Shown one piece after another: positions 1 to 9,211 of a stretch of DNA of 64,000 nucleotides. A program made the translations under genes and the position numbers. Numbering within the stretch: the stretch's first letter is position 1; each line of letters starts with the position of its first letter. Under the pieces are notes generated by a model. The model was not told the DNA's origin. It saw only the letters and a list, made by a program, of their open reading frames with translations, and ran no database searches. Source of the stretch: Silvania confinis (lineage in GTDB: Bacteria > Pseudomonadota > Gammaproteobacteria > Enterobacterales > Enterobacteriaceae); the NCBI RefSeq assembly GCF_025564085.1, contig NZ_JAMGZJ010000077.1, forward strand, positions 248,001 through 312,000. Direction: 5' to 3'.

Positions 1-383
1 AAGCCTCAGCCACGCTCATCTGGCGCGACAGCGACGAAAAAATGGCGGAGTTTGAGGCGGCGCTGGTGCAGCTGGGTCTGAAGTTTGTGCAGGGGGCCCG
101 CTTCTGGCACATCCTCGACGCGCGCGGCGGTAAGGATCAGGCGATTAACTGGCTCAACGCCCAGTACCTTCAGCGCGAGGGCACACTGCCTACAACCCTC
201 GGGCTGGGGGACGGGCCAAACGACGCGCCGCTGCTGGACAGCGTAGACTTTGCCGTGGTGGTCAAAGGCATTAACCGCCACGGCATCCAGCTAAAAAAAG
301 AGAGCCCGGAACGGGTTTACCATACCCAACAACCCGGCCCGGCGGGCTGGCGTGAAGGCCTGGATCACTTTATCGGCTCCTGA
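1..383 (+). CDS. yedP: Mannosyl-3-phosphoglycerate phosphatase, C-terminal part
   Basis: This is the 3' end of a HAD-superfamily phosphatase. The reading frame is open from base 3 of the window, so the gene begins upstream and about 127 codons are seen. The late HAD motif [12 protein letters not shown] supplies the Asp residues that bind Mg2+, and the C-terminal GWREGLDHF is typical of YedP. The family removes phosphate from mannosyl-3-phosphoglycerate, although the physiological role in enterobacteria is unclear. Its last 19 bases overlap the 3' end of the convergent dgcQ gene. The internal ATG at 42 is not the start, because the coding signal continues upstream of it. Confidence 0.9.
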   Translation, partial: ASATLIWRDSDEKMAEFEAALVQLGLKFVQGARFWHILDARGGKDQAINWLNAQYLQREGTLPTTLGLGDGPNDAPLLDSVDFAVVVKGINRHGIQLKKESPERVYHTQQPGPAGWREGLDHFIGS

Positions 384-2053
384 GACACCACCTGATTACG
401 TCCACGCTGTTTCGCCTGGTACAGACGGGCGTCAGCGATGGACTGCAGTTGTTCAAAATCGTAATTCCCGCTTTCCTGCGCGCTGCTGACGCCAATCGAG
501 ACGCTAATGCGCGTTGTCCGGCTCTTTTTTACCAGAATTTCGCGACGGTAGATGCGCGCGCGAATGCGCTCCGCAATCTGTGCGGCCTCTTCCAGAGAGG
601 TGTCCGGGAGCACAATGCAAAACTCTTCGCCCCCCACGCGCCCGGCGACATCGCCCTCGCGGATGGTGCTGGTAATTAGCCCGGCCGCGTGGGTCAGCAC
701 TTTATCCCCCGCCTGGTGGCCAAACTTGTCATTCACATTTTTGAAATAGTCCAGATCCAGCTGCATTACCGAATAGGGTTGCTTCAACTGCTGGCATTTG
801 AGCGCCAGCGCCTGCGCACGCTCAAACAGTGCGCCGCGGTTATTCATGCGCGTCAGGGGATCGTGCCACGCCTGCCACTGCAGCGACTGCTGCATCGTCG
901 ACATATTGCCGACCGTACGACGGATCACCAGCCACGAGCCGATCAGCATGCTGGTAAACAGCAGCCACAGCAGGGCCAACGCAATACTGATGCTGCCAAA
1001 ATCACCCCGAGCCCCTTCGCTGAGCGTATGCATGCGCAGCAGCACCCCCTCAAAGTGGTCGAGATTCTGCCAGTTGACGTAGCGGCTGCCCACGCGCATG
1101 ACGCCGTGAGTATTTTCCTCACGCGCATGGGCAATTTGCGCCATTTCACGCGCGTCGAAGCGGTAGACGTTGCTGGCATCACTCACCGACGTCGCAAGCA
1201 GGTTAAAACGGTTATCGTAAAGCTGATACTCCCCTTCCCCGCGCCCGTTCACCGCATCCTGTAATAGATGCTTGAGGGTGGAGAAGGAAAAATCGATCGC
1301 CAGCACGCCGTACCAGTAGCGCTTAAAATCGACCGGCACGCTGACGGTGACGGTCTGCCCGTTTTCGGCTTCGGCCTGCGCGGGTTGCGTAAACCAGCGC
1401 ACGCTGCGCGACGGGTTGTCACGTTCCGTCTGCCCGACATACCACGGGCGGGTCACCAGTTGATAGTAGCGGGCGGTAATGTCATCCCGCCAGTCGGTGG
1501 GATCGGTGGAAACGTAAAAACCGGCACGCGAGACGTAGGTGACTTTCTTCACCAGCCGTTCCGGGGACGAGATCCGCAGCAGATAGCCCACTTCGAAGGC
1601 CGCGCTCAACTCATTAACAATCTGCGTGTCGTCGCGCTGCAAGGCCGTGGATTGTTCAACAAAGGCATCGGACACGCCATTGACCGGCAGGGTGCGCCGC
1701 TCATCGAACGTGAGTTGCCAGAAGGGTTTATCGCGCAGGCTGTTGAAGCGGGATACGGTGTCGCGCAGCACGGTAGAAGCCAGCGGCGCCTCAAGCGCGT
1801 CATACATACCGTTGCGAAAAAAAAGCAGTTTTTCGACGCTGAATTCCAGTTGACGATCCAGCGAGTTGACCACGTTCTCCAGATGATTGCGCTGGCTGGC
1901 GGCGTAGGCATCTTCCAGCACCACTACCTCACGCCAGGTCAGCAACGTGGAGAAAATGAGGACAGAGATGAAGCAAATATTAACAATCCGGCCCGGCTGA
2001 ATACGGTGACGCGCCAGAAAAGATTCTTTTCTCACAACGTTGTCGTGCTGCAC
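365..2053 (-). CDS. dgcQ: Membrane diguanylate cyclase DgcQ
   Basis: The enzyme makes cyclic di-GMP from two GTP and so favours sessile growth; in E. coli YedQ is linked to cellulose production. About 562 residues: a membrane segment near residues 25-40, a periplasmic sensor region of roughly 300 residues, a second membrane segment near 355-378, then a GGDEF domain with the active-site signature GGEEF at about 474-478. Five residues before it lies REGD, the RxxD inhibitory site for product feedback. I choose the GTG at 2053 because GGAG sits five bases upstream; a GTG at 2059 is also in frame but lies too close to that ribosome site. The 3' end overlaps yedP by 19 bases, convergently. Confidence 0.93.
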   Translation of the reverse strand: MQHDNVVRKESFLARHRIQPGRIVNICFISVLIFSTLLTWREVVVLEDAYAASQRNHLENVVNSLDRQLEFSVEKLLFFRNGMYDALEAPLASTVLRDTVSRFNSLRDKPFWQLTFDERRTLPVNGVSDAFVEQSTALQRDDTQIVNELSAAFEVGYLLRISSPERLVKKVTYVSRAGFYVSTDPTDWRDDITARYYQLVTRPWYVGQTERDNPSRSVRWFTQPAQAEAENGQTVTVSVPVDFKRYWYGVLAIDFSFSTLKHLLQDAVNGRGEGEYQLYDNRFNLLATSVSDASNVYRFDAREMAQIAHAREENTHGVMRVGSRYVNWQNLDHFEGVLLRMHTLSEGARGDFGSISIALALLWLLFTSMLIGSWLVIRRTVGNMSTMQQSLQWQAWHDPLTRMNNRGALFERAQALALKCQQLKQPYSVMQLDLDYFKNVNDKFGHQAGDKVLTHAAGLITSTIREGDVAGRVGGEEFCIVLPDTSLEEAAQIAERIRARIYRREILVKKSRTTRISVSIGVSSAQESGNYDFEQLQSIADARLYQAKQRGRNQVVSQEPIK

Positions 2054-2130
2054 AAACACTCCATGAAAGCCACCAGCGCCATCCGCGCGACATGAACAAG
2101 ATATTACACTCTGTAGCGATTATAGCGCAC

Positions 2131-2154
2131 AAAAACGCCCGGCAATGCCGGGCG
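2131..2154 (-). terminator. Intrinsic terminator of yodC
   Basis: An 8-bp GC-rich stem (2136-2143 with 2147-2154) is followed on the minus strand by a run of five T. It lies 10 bases beyond the yodC stop codon. Confidence 0.8.
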
Positions 2155-2163
2155 TAGCGTGAC

Positions 2164-2346
2164 TTAAGCCTGATCGTGGCGTCGGGAATGGTCACCAGGC
2201 TGAAGCTCATCTTCATGAAACGCTTCGCGCTTGATACCGTAACCCTCATACCAGCGACACTCCACCATTCCACTGGCAAAGCCGGTCACCACCATATTTG
2301 GGCCGCCGTTTTTTGGCTTAACTTCATCGCTGACCAGAAAGACCAT
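2164..2346 (-). CDS. yodC: YodC family small protein (DUF2158)
   Basis: A 60-residue soluble protein matching E. coli YodC along its length, with the conserved core MVECRWYEGYG and KREAFHE. Function is unknown. It is probably a single-gene unit: an intrinsic terminator lies directly downstream and dgcQ follows on the same strand after about 110 bases. There is no signal peptide or membrane segment. The synteny dgcQ-yodC-yedI is the same as in E. coli, which supports the assignment. Confidence 0.88.
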   Translation of the reverse strand: MVFLVSDEVKPKNGGPNMVVTGFASGMVECRWYEGYGIKREAFHEDELQPGDHSRRHDQA

Positions 2347-2424
2347 AACCGCCTCCTTTATCAGTGTGAAACTGTATCAATTTAGACGAGGATTAACCGT
2401 TATGCCTGGTATCAGCGCTGTTTT

Positions 2425-3336
2425 TTAATGTGACTTACCCCGCATTTTTGCCACGAGTTTCACCGCCGCAACGACAACGGCCCCGACGATGAAACCGATC
2501 ACCAGGTGCAATAGGGTCGGCAGGATTGCGCCGACAAACGCGCCCTGCTGCGCAGCCATCTGCTCGATCGCATGGTGCAGCGAGGCAATACCGTGAACGA
2601 TAATCCCGCCGCCGACCAGGAACATGGCCACCGTGCCAATCACCGACAGCGATTTCATCAGCCAGGGGGCCACCACCAGTAGCCCTTTACCGATCATCTT
2701 CGCCAGCGTGCTGGTTTTTTCGCTGAGCCAGTAGCCAACATCATCCAGCTTGACGATGATCCCCACCAGGCCGTAAACCCCCACGGTGACCACGAGCGCG
2801 ATGCCAGAAAGCACCAGCACCTGATTCAGCAGCGGTGCATCCGCCACAATCCCCAGCGTAATGGCGACAATTTCTGCCGAGAGGATAAAATCGGTGCGGA
2901 TTGCGCCCTTAATTTTATCGCGCTCAAAGCTCACGGGATCCTGGGAGGCCAACGCTTCCAGACGCTGCTGGCGTGCGGCCGGGCTCTCTTTTTCTTTACG
3001 CGATTCGAAGGTGTGCAGCACTTTCTCCACCCCTTCAAAACAGAGAAACGCGCCGCCAATCATCAACAGCGGCGTAATGGCCCACGGGATAAAGGCGCTG
3101 ATTAACAGCGCCAGCGGCACGAGGATCACTTTATTGATCATCGACCCTTTGGCTACCGCCCATACCACGGGCAGCTCACGGTTGGCGCGCACGCCAGAAA
3201 CCTGCTGCGCATTCAGGGACAGGTCATCCCCCAGCACCCCAGCGGTCTTCTTGGCCGCCAGTTTCCCCATGACCGAAATATCGTCCAGCAGCGTGGCGAT
3301 ATCATCCAGCAATGTTAATAAACTACTTCCCGCCAA
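2425..3336 (-). CDS. yedI: Inner membrane protein YedI (DUF808)
   Basis: A 303-residue polytopic membrane protein of the DUF808 family, with several hydrophobic segments (for example around residues 70-100, 150-190 and 215-290). The N-terminal half carries the conserved stretch [18 protein letters not shown]. Function is not established. The start is a TTG preceded by AAGGAA, and E. coli YedI uses the same N-terminus ([12 protein letters not shown]). It is transcribed away from yedA, leaving a 178-base divergent regulatory region. Confidence 0.9.
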   Translation of the reverse strand: MAGSSLLTLLDDIATLLDDISVMGKLAAKKTAGVLGDDLSLNAQQVSGVRANRELPVVWAVAKGSMINKVILVPLALLISAFIPWAITPLLMIGGAFLCFEGVEKVLHTFESRKEKESPAARQQRLEALASQDPVSFERDKIKGAIRTDFILSAEIVAITLGIVADAPLLNQVLVLSGIALVVTVGVYGLVGIIVKLDDVGYWLSEKTSTLAKMIGKGLLVVAPWLMKSLSVIGTVAMFLVGGGIIVHGIASLHHAIEQMAAQQGAFVGAILPTLLHLVIGFIVGAVVVAAVKLVAKMRGKSH

Positions 3337-3514
3337 AATGAGATTCCTTCTTTTTTGTTAGTAACCTGAACAGTATGGAGTAAAAGCTGGCGACCCGAAA
3401 CCACCCAGCTTAAGTCAACAATTAATTCACATCATCGATACAATTAAAGGACTCGCCAGCGTGATAGTTTTCACGTTAACTATATGCGACCTTTTTAATT
3501 CGCCGTGAGGGAGT

Positions 3515-4429
3515 ATGCGTTTCAGGCACTTATTACCATTAATGAGCGCGCTATTTGCGCTGTATATCATCTGGGGTTCCACCTACTTTGTGATTCGTAT
3601 TGGCGTGCAGAGCTGGCCACCGCTGATGATGGCCGGGGTGCGATTTCTCTCGGCGGGCGTGCTGCTACTGGCGTTCCTGTTGCTGCGCGGGCATAAGCTG
3701 CCGCCACTGCGGCCGCTGCTCAACGCCGCTCTGATTGGCGTTCTGCTGCTGGCTGTCGGTAACGGCTTTGTCACCGTCGCTGAACATCAGGACGTGCCGT
3801 CCGGCATCGCCGCGGTGGTTGTGGCTACGGTGCCGCTGTTTACACTGTGCTTCAGCCGCCTGTTTGGCATCAAAACGCGCAAACTGGAGTGGCTCGGGAT
3901 CGCCATCGGGATGGTGGGCATTATTTTGCTCAACAGCGGCGGCAACCTCAGCGGCAATCCGTGGGGCGCCCTGCTGATCCTGATTGGCTCCATGAGCTGG
4001 GCGTTTGGCTCGGTGTACGGTTCACGTATTGAGTTGCCGACCGGCATGATGGCCGGGGCCATTGAGATGGTGACCGCCGGGATTGTCCTGCTGGCGGCCT
4101 CGCTGCTGGCGGGCGAGAAACTGACGGCGATGCCTGACCTGTCGGGCTTCCTGGCAGTGGGTTATCTGGCGATTTTCGGCTCGGTGATAGCGATTAACGC
4201 CTATATGTTCCTGATCCGCAACGTCTCTCCGGCGGTCGCCACCAGCTATGCCTATGTCAACCCGGTGGTGGCAGTGCTGCTCGGAACCGGACTCGGCGGG
4301 GAATCGCTCTCATCCGTGGAGTGGATGGCGCTGGGGATTATTATTATGGCGGTGGTGCTGGTAACGTTAGGCAAGTATCTGCTCCCGGCTAAACCGGTGG
4401 TGACGCCGTGCCAGGCGGAGAAACCCTAA
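3515..4429 (+). CDS. yedA: EamA/DMT-family transporter YedA
   Basis: A 304-residue drug/metabolite transporter with about ten membrane segments arranged as two EamA repeats; the N-terminal repeat holds YIIWGSTYF and the C-terminal repeat holds SYAYVNPVVAVLLG. The family exports amino acids, metabolites or amphipathic compounds, but the substrate of YedA is unknown. The ATG at 3515 follows a GAGGGAG ribosome site. The gene is convergent with vsr and the two coding regions overlap by 41 bases, so the last 13 YedA codons lie antisense to the Vsr tail. Confidence 0.92.
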   Translation: MRFRHLLPLMSALFALYIIWGSTYFVIRIGVQSWPPLMMAGVRFLSAGVLLLAFLLLRGHKLPPLRPLLNAALIGVLLLAVGNGFVTVAEHQDVPSGIAAVVVATVPLFTLCFSRLFGIKTRKLEWLGIAIGMVGIILLNSGGNLSGNPWGALLILIGSMSWAFGSVYGSRIELPTGMMAGAIEMVTAGIVLLAASLLAGEKLTAMPDLSGFLAVGYLAIFGSVIAINAYMFLIRNVSPAVATSYAYVNPVVAVLLGTGLGGESLSSVEWMALGIIIMAVVLVTLGKYLLPAKPVVTPCQAEKP

Positions 4430-4892
4430 GCGGGCGAATGCCCAGCGTGTCGATCTGCGCGGTGGCACCGCCGCTGCAGATCCACTCTTCCAGCCGCTCC
4501 ATTAGCGCCGTGTCATCCAGCTTCAGCCTGCCGCGCAGCGCGCACTCCCACACCACCAGCACCCGCCAGCCTTGCTGATGCAGCAAGTCGATATCGCGCC
4601 GATCGCGGAGCACATTTTTGCCAATCTTCTCGAGCCAGAAATCGGTACGGGTTGCCGGGACTTTAAACAGATAGCAGTCGTGGTGATGCCAGAAGCAGCC
4701 GTGGGTGAAGATCACACCCTGGCCGCTATCGATGACGAAATCAGGACGCCCGGGCAGGCTGGCATCCTGCACCCGAAACGCAATACCGAGCTGGGTTAAC
4801 AGCGCCGCCAGCCGTTTCTCAATGGCGGTATCACGCGTGCCAATGGCGCGCATGTTCTTGCTGCGGGTAGCTTTACTGTGCACATCCGTCAT
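4389..4892 (-). CDS. vsr: Very short patch repair endonuclease Vsr
   Basis: Vsr nicks DNA 5' of the mismatched T in T:G pairs created when the Dcm product 5-methylcytosine deaminates, starting very short patch repair. The ATG at 4892 begins [17 protein letters not shown], the family N-terminus; the longer open frame upstream is an unused frame over dcm. Catalytic and zinc elements are visible: [19 protein letters not shown] and VVWECALRG. Length is 167 residues against 156 in E. coli, because the reading frame continues past the usual end (TLGIRPL...) into the 3' end of yedA. The start lies inside dcm (20-base overlap), as in E. coli, coupling the two genes. Confidence 0.95.
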   Translation of the reverse strand: MTDVHSKATRSKNMRAIGTRDTAIEKRLAALLTQLGIAFRVQDASLPGRPDFVIDSGQGVIFTHGCFWHHHDCYLFKVPATRTDFWLEKIGKNVLRDRRDIDLLHQQGWRVLVVWECALRGRLKLDDTALMERLEEWICSGGATAQIDTLGIRPLRVSPPGTASPPV

Positions 4893-6306
4893 TGACGGCC
4901 TCGTCCTGGCGCTGCTGCACGGCCTGCAGGATCCGCGACTCCAGCAGTCGGGCCACCGCCGCAAAGGCCGGAACCACAACCGAGTTACCAAACTGGCGAT
5001 AGGCCTGGGTGTCCGACACCGGGATGCGGAACTGATAGCCCTGCGGCGTTTCAAAGCCCATCAGGCGCGCGCACTCCCGGGGCGTCAGGCGACGCGGACG
5101 GTGACGCTGGTTGTGCGGATCGTCAAAATCACGCTCGCCGAGCGCTTTATCCCAGCCTCTGTCGACCAGGATCTCGGCGCCATCTTTGTAGTAGCGTGCC
5201 GACAGTGTGCGGGCGACGCTATTGGGATTGGTGGGGTCCACCATCCCGAAGCCAAAGCCGTTGCCTTTCGCCTGATGCTTTTTCGCATAGCGATACAGGT
5301 ACTTCCACAGCACCGGCGTGAGAATAAATTTGGCGTCCACCGCCGGCTCGAGTAGATCGGCGATGGTGGGTCGGCGGACGGGCCACAGCGCCGGAAGATC
5401 GCGCAGGCTGAAACCGTTGCTCAGTTCGAGATCGCGGCGGAAACCCACCAGGATAATGCGCTCGCGGTGCTGAGGCAGAAAATGTTTGCCGTCGACAATT
5501 TTCGGATCGTCGGGTCCGCTCTCCCCGGCATCGGCCACGTCATAGCCCAAATCGTCCAGCGTCTGCATGATGATACGGAATGTTTTCCCACCGTCATGGC
5601 TCTTCAAATTTTTAACGTTTTCGAGAACAAAGACAGCCGGACGGCGGGCATCGATGATGCGCGCTACGTCGAAGAACAGCGTGCCCTGGGTGTCGCAAGC
5701 AAAGCCGTGCGCGCGGCCCAGCGCGTTCTTTTTCGACACGCCCGCCAGCGAAAAGGGCTGACACGGAAAGCCCGCCAGCAGCACATCGTGCGCCGGAATG
5801 GCGCTGCGGATGTGCCCTGCCGCCTCGGCATCGGTCACGCCGCTCTGATGACTGAGCGTCACCTCACGAATATCTTCGTTGAACTGATGGGCCTGCGGAT
5901 CGCAGTACCAGTTGGCTTTGTAAGTCCGCACCGCATGTTTGTTCCACTCGCTGGTAAACACGCACTGGCCGCCAATCGCCTCAAAGCCATGACGGATCCC
6001 GCCAATCCCGGCGAACAGATCGACAAAGCGAAAGGCATACTGCGGATGATGGGCCGGAGGACGGGGCAGCAGGTTTTGCAAGAAGCTAAACTCGCCGTCA
6101 CTGAGGCGCTGGCCTGCGCGATCGCTGGTGACCAGCCGCTTAATAATCGCCGGGCTCCAGTGGCTCTCGCCCTGCGCATTGAGTTGATTTGCCAGCGACC
6201 TGGCATCGTAAATTTCCAGCAGTTGACACAACAACGCCTGAACCGACGCCGTTGATTTCTCTGCCAGCGCAAGCGTGGACTCCGTCACTGATACATTTTC
6301 CTGCAT
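4873..6306 (-). CDS. dcm: DNA cytosine methyltransferase Dcm
   Basis: Dcm methylates the inner cytosine of CCWGG to 5-methylcytosine. The 477-residue protein (E. coli 472) starts at the ATG at 6306, giving [10 protein letters not shown]; the upstream in-frame extension lacks similarity. Methyltransferase motif I DLFAGIGG lies near residues 96-103, the catalytic GFPCQPFS near 179-186 with Cys182, and motif VI LENVKN follows. The C-terminal [10 protein letters not shown] is motif X. The N-terminal ~85 residues are the Dcm-specific extension. Together with the overlapping vsr it forms a methylation and repair pair. Confidence 0.96.
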   Translation of the reverse strand: MQENVSVTESTLALAEKSTASVQALLCQLLEIYDARSLANQLNAQGESHWSPAIIKRLVTSDRAGQRLSDGEFSFLQNLLPRPPAHHPQYAFRFVDLFAGIGGIRHGFEAIGGQCVFTSEWNKHAVRTYKANWYCDPQAHQFNEDIREVTLSHQSGVTDAEAAGHIRSAIPAHDVLLAGFPCQPFSLAGVSKKNALGRAHGFACDTQGTLFFDVARIIDARRPAVFVLENVKNLKSHDGGKTFRIIMQTLDDLGYDVADAGESGPDDPKIVDGKHFLPQHRERIILVGFRRDLELSNGFSLRDLPALWPVRRPTIADLLEPAVDAKFILTPVLWKYLYRYAKKHQAKGNGFGFGMVDPTNPNSVARTLSARYYKDGAEILVDRGWDKALGERDFDDPHNQRHRPRRLTPRECARLMGFETPQGYQFRIPVSDTQAYRQFGNSVVVPAFAAVARLLESRILQAVQQRQDEAVNDGCAQ

Positions 6307-6355
6307 ACATTTAACCGGCCAAAAGGGACTCAAAACAGAGTAACACAGAAAGGCA

Positions 6356-7051
6356 CTACAGACTGCCGCCGAAACGCCGCAACACCGCGCTGTCGATACC
6401 CTGACAATCACCGCCCAGCTCGGCGCTGAGCTTGGCCATAAACTGGATCAGAAAGTCGGCATTATGCTGCGCAAGCGCCTTTCCGGCAGCGGTTTGCATG
6501 GTATCGGGCAGGCGTAACAACTTGGTCTGGAAATGGTCGAGCGCAAATGCCCGATCATCCAGCTCGCGCCTGTCAGCAAAGGGATCGTTCGCATCGAATA
6601 GCGCAACGCCCAGCGCACCGGACACGGCAAATACGCGCGCCAGGCCAATCGCCCCGAGCGCTTCAAGCCTGTCGGCATCCTGCACAATTTTGGCTTCCAG
6701 CGTTTGCGGAGCAATCCCGGCACTGAAGCTGTGCGCTTCGATGGCGTGCAGAGTGGCGGCATAATGCTGGTCCGGGAAGTCAGGGAAATGCTCACGGAGG
6801 ATAGCGCGCGTCTTTTCTGCCGCCAGCTGCGAGGAACGACCGCGCTGAGGGTGGTTTTTTGGCAGGCTGACGATATCGTGAAAATAACAGGCCGCCAAAA
6901 TTGCCAGCCCGTCGACCGGCTGGTTCACCATTAACTGCTGTGACGTCTGCCAGACGCGGCGGAAATGCGAAACATCATGAGCCGCATCCTCCGCGGGATG
7001 ATGCGCCGCCAGCCAGGTTTCAAAGCGTTGCTGCCACTGAACGAGGTCCAT
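6356..7051 (-). CDS. yedJ: HD-domain phosphohydrolase YedJ
   Basis: A 231-residue HD-superfamily protein. Metal-binding elements are H25DVSHFRR near the N-terminus, YFHDIVSL near residues 57-64 and [10 protein letters not shown] near 128-137. HD proteins hydrolyse phosphate esters, often nucleotides; the YedJ substrate is not known. I place the start at the ATG at 7051 ([14 protein letters not shown]), which agrees with E. coli YedJ; the longer open frame upstream is out of the family and would run into yedR. It sits between yedR and dcm on the same strand. Confidence 0.92.
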   Translation of the reverse strand: MDLVQWQQRFETWLAAHHPAEDAAHDVSHFRRVWQTSQQLMVNQPVDGLAILAACYFHDIVSLPKNHPQRGRSSQLAAEKTRAILREHFPDFPDQHYAATLHAIEAHSFSAGIAPQTLEAKIVQDADRLEALGAIGLARVFAVSGALGVALFDANDPFADRRELDDRAFALDHFQTKLLRLPDTMQTAAGKALAQHNADFLIQFMAKLSAELGGDCQGIDSAVLRRFGGSL

Positions 7052-7092
7052 AGTACTTTCCACAAAAAGGAAAACCGTACAATAGCAATTAT

Positions 7093-7365
7093 TTAGTTTT
7101 CTGCCACATCGCGGGGTCGGGTATACCAGGCAATCGCCCCGAGGATCAGCCCCACCGCCCCCAGCAGCAGAAATCCGAGCAGCGCCCCCAGCCATTTGCC
7201 CGCTGTCGATCCCACCTCACCGTCTATAATTGGGCCCGATACCGCGTTAACTTTACTGATCACCCAAAAATAATGGCCCATCGCCCAGATGAAATACCCG
7301 CAAAAAGCGTAGAACACCCACAGGGCAAGTTTGCCCCCCAGGCTGCGATTGTGCTTTTTTTCCAT
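7093..7365 (-). CDS. yedR: Small inner membrane protein, YedR-like
   Basis: A 90-residue membrane protein with two hydrophobic segments, about residues 12-40 ([18 protein letters not shown]) and 58-82. The ATG at 7365 is preceded by AAGGA with eight-base spacing; a GTG 24 bases upstream would extend the frame but has no ribosome site. Position between yedJ and the porin matches E. coli yedR, which is the main reason for the name; I am less sure of sequence-level orthology. Function is unknown. Confidence 0.65.
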   Translation of the reverse strand: MEKKHNRSLGGKLALWVFYAFCGYFIWAMGHYFWVISKVNAVSGPIIDGEVGSTAGKWLGALLGFLLLGAVGLILGAIAWYTRPRDVAEN

Positions 7366-7631
7366 GATGTTCGTCCTTGCCACTCTCACATCGCTATTTT
7401 AAACCGTGAAATAAATCACATTTTTCAATCTTGCGCACCTTTTGCTGACGATCCCCACCGGTCAGTTTGCGTTAAGTTGATCTTCGGCAAGTTTTGATTG
7501 ATGGTGATTATTGTTTCGCCACATTTATTCATCTGAACAGAATTCCTGATAAGAAAAGGATAAAGAGGATTATTTCGCTCTCGTTTAACGGCTAAAGCGT
7601 TTTAATTCACCGGGTCGCTGTGTAATGATAA

Positions 7632-7717
7632 ATCGGTTACGTGCTTTTTTAACTTCGCTCATTTAATGCTGTTTTATGCGCTATTATCCTTCGCCCGATT
7701 TTAATCGGGATTTTTTT
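7632..7717 (+). ncRNA. Candidate small RNA, possible RseX counterpart
   Basis: A plus-strand terminator (stem 7694-7700 with 7703-7709, then seven T) has no reading frame before it. A -10-like TAATGA at 7623-7628 would put the RNA start near 7632, giving about 86 nt ending in a U tail, the form of an Hfq-dependent sRNA. In E. coli the roughly 91-nt porin-regulating sRNA RseX is encoded between yedR and yedS, the same place and strand. The start is a guess and no -35 is clear. I cannot confirm sequence similarity to RseX from memory. Confidence 0.42.
7694..7717 (+). terminator. Orphan intrinsic terminator
   Basis: A short stem CCCGATT / AATCGGG is followed by ATTTTTTT. There is no coding sequence upstream on this strand, so it marks the end of a non-coding transcript. 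Confidence 0.7.
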
Positions 7718-7989
7718 CGCCCGTCTGACGACGAAAATACATAATCAATGAAAATGCTTTTAAGGTATTGATAAATATTCAATATAAATATCAATACACA
7801 TGAAATACGCCTGAAATTAATCTATCAAAAAAACATATAAAGACATCATTGTTCATATTTAGAAATAATCTAAATGATATCGTTACATTTATTATTGAAC
7901 GATCAAAACCCCGACTGAAATAGTATCTACCCGTAACCCGGAGGGGGTTATTTATATTCATAAAGTTAATATATAAAAGGGAATATATA

Positions 7990-9066
7990 ATGAAAAGAAA
8001 AGTTTTGGCCGTCCTCGTACCTGTTTTATTAAGCGCTGGCGCAGCAAATGCTGCTGAGATCTACAACAAAAACAGCAACAAGTTAGACCTCTATGGGAAA
8101 ATGGTCGGTAAGCATATCTGGAACAGCAGCGGTGATAACAACAGCGATAACGTTGATGACTCCTATGCCCGTTTCGGCATCAAAGGCGAAACACAGATTA
8201 GCAACGAACTGACCGGTTTTGGTCAGTTTGAGCACAACCTGAACGCCAGCGCCCCGGAAGGCCAACAGGATGAAAGCACCCGTCTGTCTTTCGCTGGCCT
8301 GAAGTTTGGTGATTTTGGCTCCTTCGATTACGGTCGCAACTACGGCGTGGCCTATGACGCCGGCGTATACACCGATATGTTCGTGGAATGGGGTGCAGAT
8401 TCTTGGGTCACCACCGACAACTTTATGACCGGCCGTACCACGGGCGTGGCAACCTACCGTAATTCTGACTTCTTCGGCGAAGTTGAAGGTCTGGACTTTG
8501 CGCTGCAATACCAGGGCAAAAACCACGACGATCAGGTGAAGAAAGCCAACGGCGATGGCTACAGCACTTCCCTGAGCTACACCTTCGACGGCTTCAGCGT
8601 GGTCGGCGTATACGGCAAATCTGACCGTACTGATATGCAGTCCGCAGATGGCTACGGCGATACGGCAGAAATCTGGTCACTGGCGGCAAAATACGATGCC
8701 AATGACATCTATGCCGCCGTGCTGTACGGTGAATCCCGCAATATGACATGGACTGGCAACACGATTGGTTTTGCCAACAAAACCCAGAACGTTGAAGCGG
8801 TTGTCCAGTATCAGTTTGATTTCGGCCTGCGCCCTTCCCTCGGCTATGTCTATTCCAAAGGCAAAGATCTGGGTGCCAAAAATGGCGTCGGCGGCGTGGA
8901 TGCCGATCGTGTCAACTATATCGAAGCGGGTGCCTGGTACTACTTCAACAAAAACATGAACGTCTACAGTGCGTATAAGTTCAACCTGCTGGACGACGAA
9001 GACGCGGCGATCACCGGTTCCGACACCGACGACCAGTTCGTGATGGGTATTGTCTACCAGTTCTGA
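7990..9066 (+). CDS. General porin of the OmpC/OmpF superfamily, OmpS1/YedS type
   Basis: A 358-residue trimeric outer membrane porin for passive diffusion of small hydrophilic solutes. A 21-residue signal peptide ends in AANA before AEIYNKNSNKLDLYGK. The FTDTFG-like barrel strands run throughout and the protein ends in VYQF with the C-terminal Phe needed for BAM recognition. The loop-3 constriction reads VEWGADSW where OmpC and OmpF have PEFGGDT, so it is not OmpC or OmpF itself. Its place beside yedR and transcription direction match E. coli yedS (a pseudogene there) and Salmonella ompS1. The long AT-rich upstream region suggests silencing by H-NS. Confidence 0.88.
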   Translation: MKRKVLAVLVPVLLSAGAANAAEIYNKNSNKLDLYGKMVGKHIWNSSGDNNSDNVDDSYARFGIKGETQISNELTGFGQFEHNLNASAPEGQQDESTRLSFAGLKFGDFGSFDYGRNYGVAYDAGVYTDMFVEWGADSWVTTDNFMTGRTTGVATYRNSDFFGEVEGLDFALQYQGKNHDDQVKKANGDGYSTSLSYTFDGFSVVGVYGKSDRTDMQSADGYGDTAEIWSLAAKYDANDIYAAVLYGESRNMTWTGNTIGFANKTQNVEAVVQYQFDFGLRPSLGYVYSKGKDLGAKNGVGGVDADRVNYIEAGAWYYFNKNMNVYSAYKFNLLDDEDAAITGSDTDDQFVMGIVYQF

Positions 9067-9085
9067 TTGGCTAAAATCCCCTTCA

Positions 9086-9110
9086 AGCCCGCTGCAACGC
9101 GGGCTTTTTT
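9086..9110 (+). terminator. Intrinsic terminator of the porin gene
   Basis: A 7-bp stem AGCCCGC / GCGGGCT (9086-9092 with 9099-9105) is followed by a T run, 20 bases after the porin stop. Confidence 0.9.
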
Positions 9111-9211
9111 CGTTATTCCTCTGCCCCATCCCCTTGTACAACCTTTACATAGCTTTAACAAATTCCCTGCATCAGCGATAATGCCCCCTTTCCGCCCTGC
9201 CTGGAGTTTCA

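Larger units (their letters stand above)
7390..7989. other. 600-base AT-rich intergenic region upstream of the porin
   Basis: No credible protein gene. It holds a plus-strand intrinsic terminator at 7694-7717 with no gene before it (see the candidate small RNA), then about 270 bases of very AT-rich DNA leading to the porin. Such DNA is typical of H-NS targets. A small stem (7934-7939 with 7945-7950) lies in the porin leader, and AAGGG at about 7977 serves as its ribosome site. A stretch around 7881-7900 (GTTACATTT then TTGAAC) loosely resembles OmpR sites, which I would not rely on. Confidence 0.6.

Noticed and set aside
1268..2095. 275-codon plus-strand frame inside dgcQ
   Set aside because: Antisense shadow of dgcQ, without ribosome site.
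5467..6255. 262-codon plus-strand frame inside dcm
   Set aside because: Antisense shadow of dcm.
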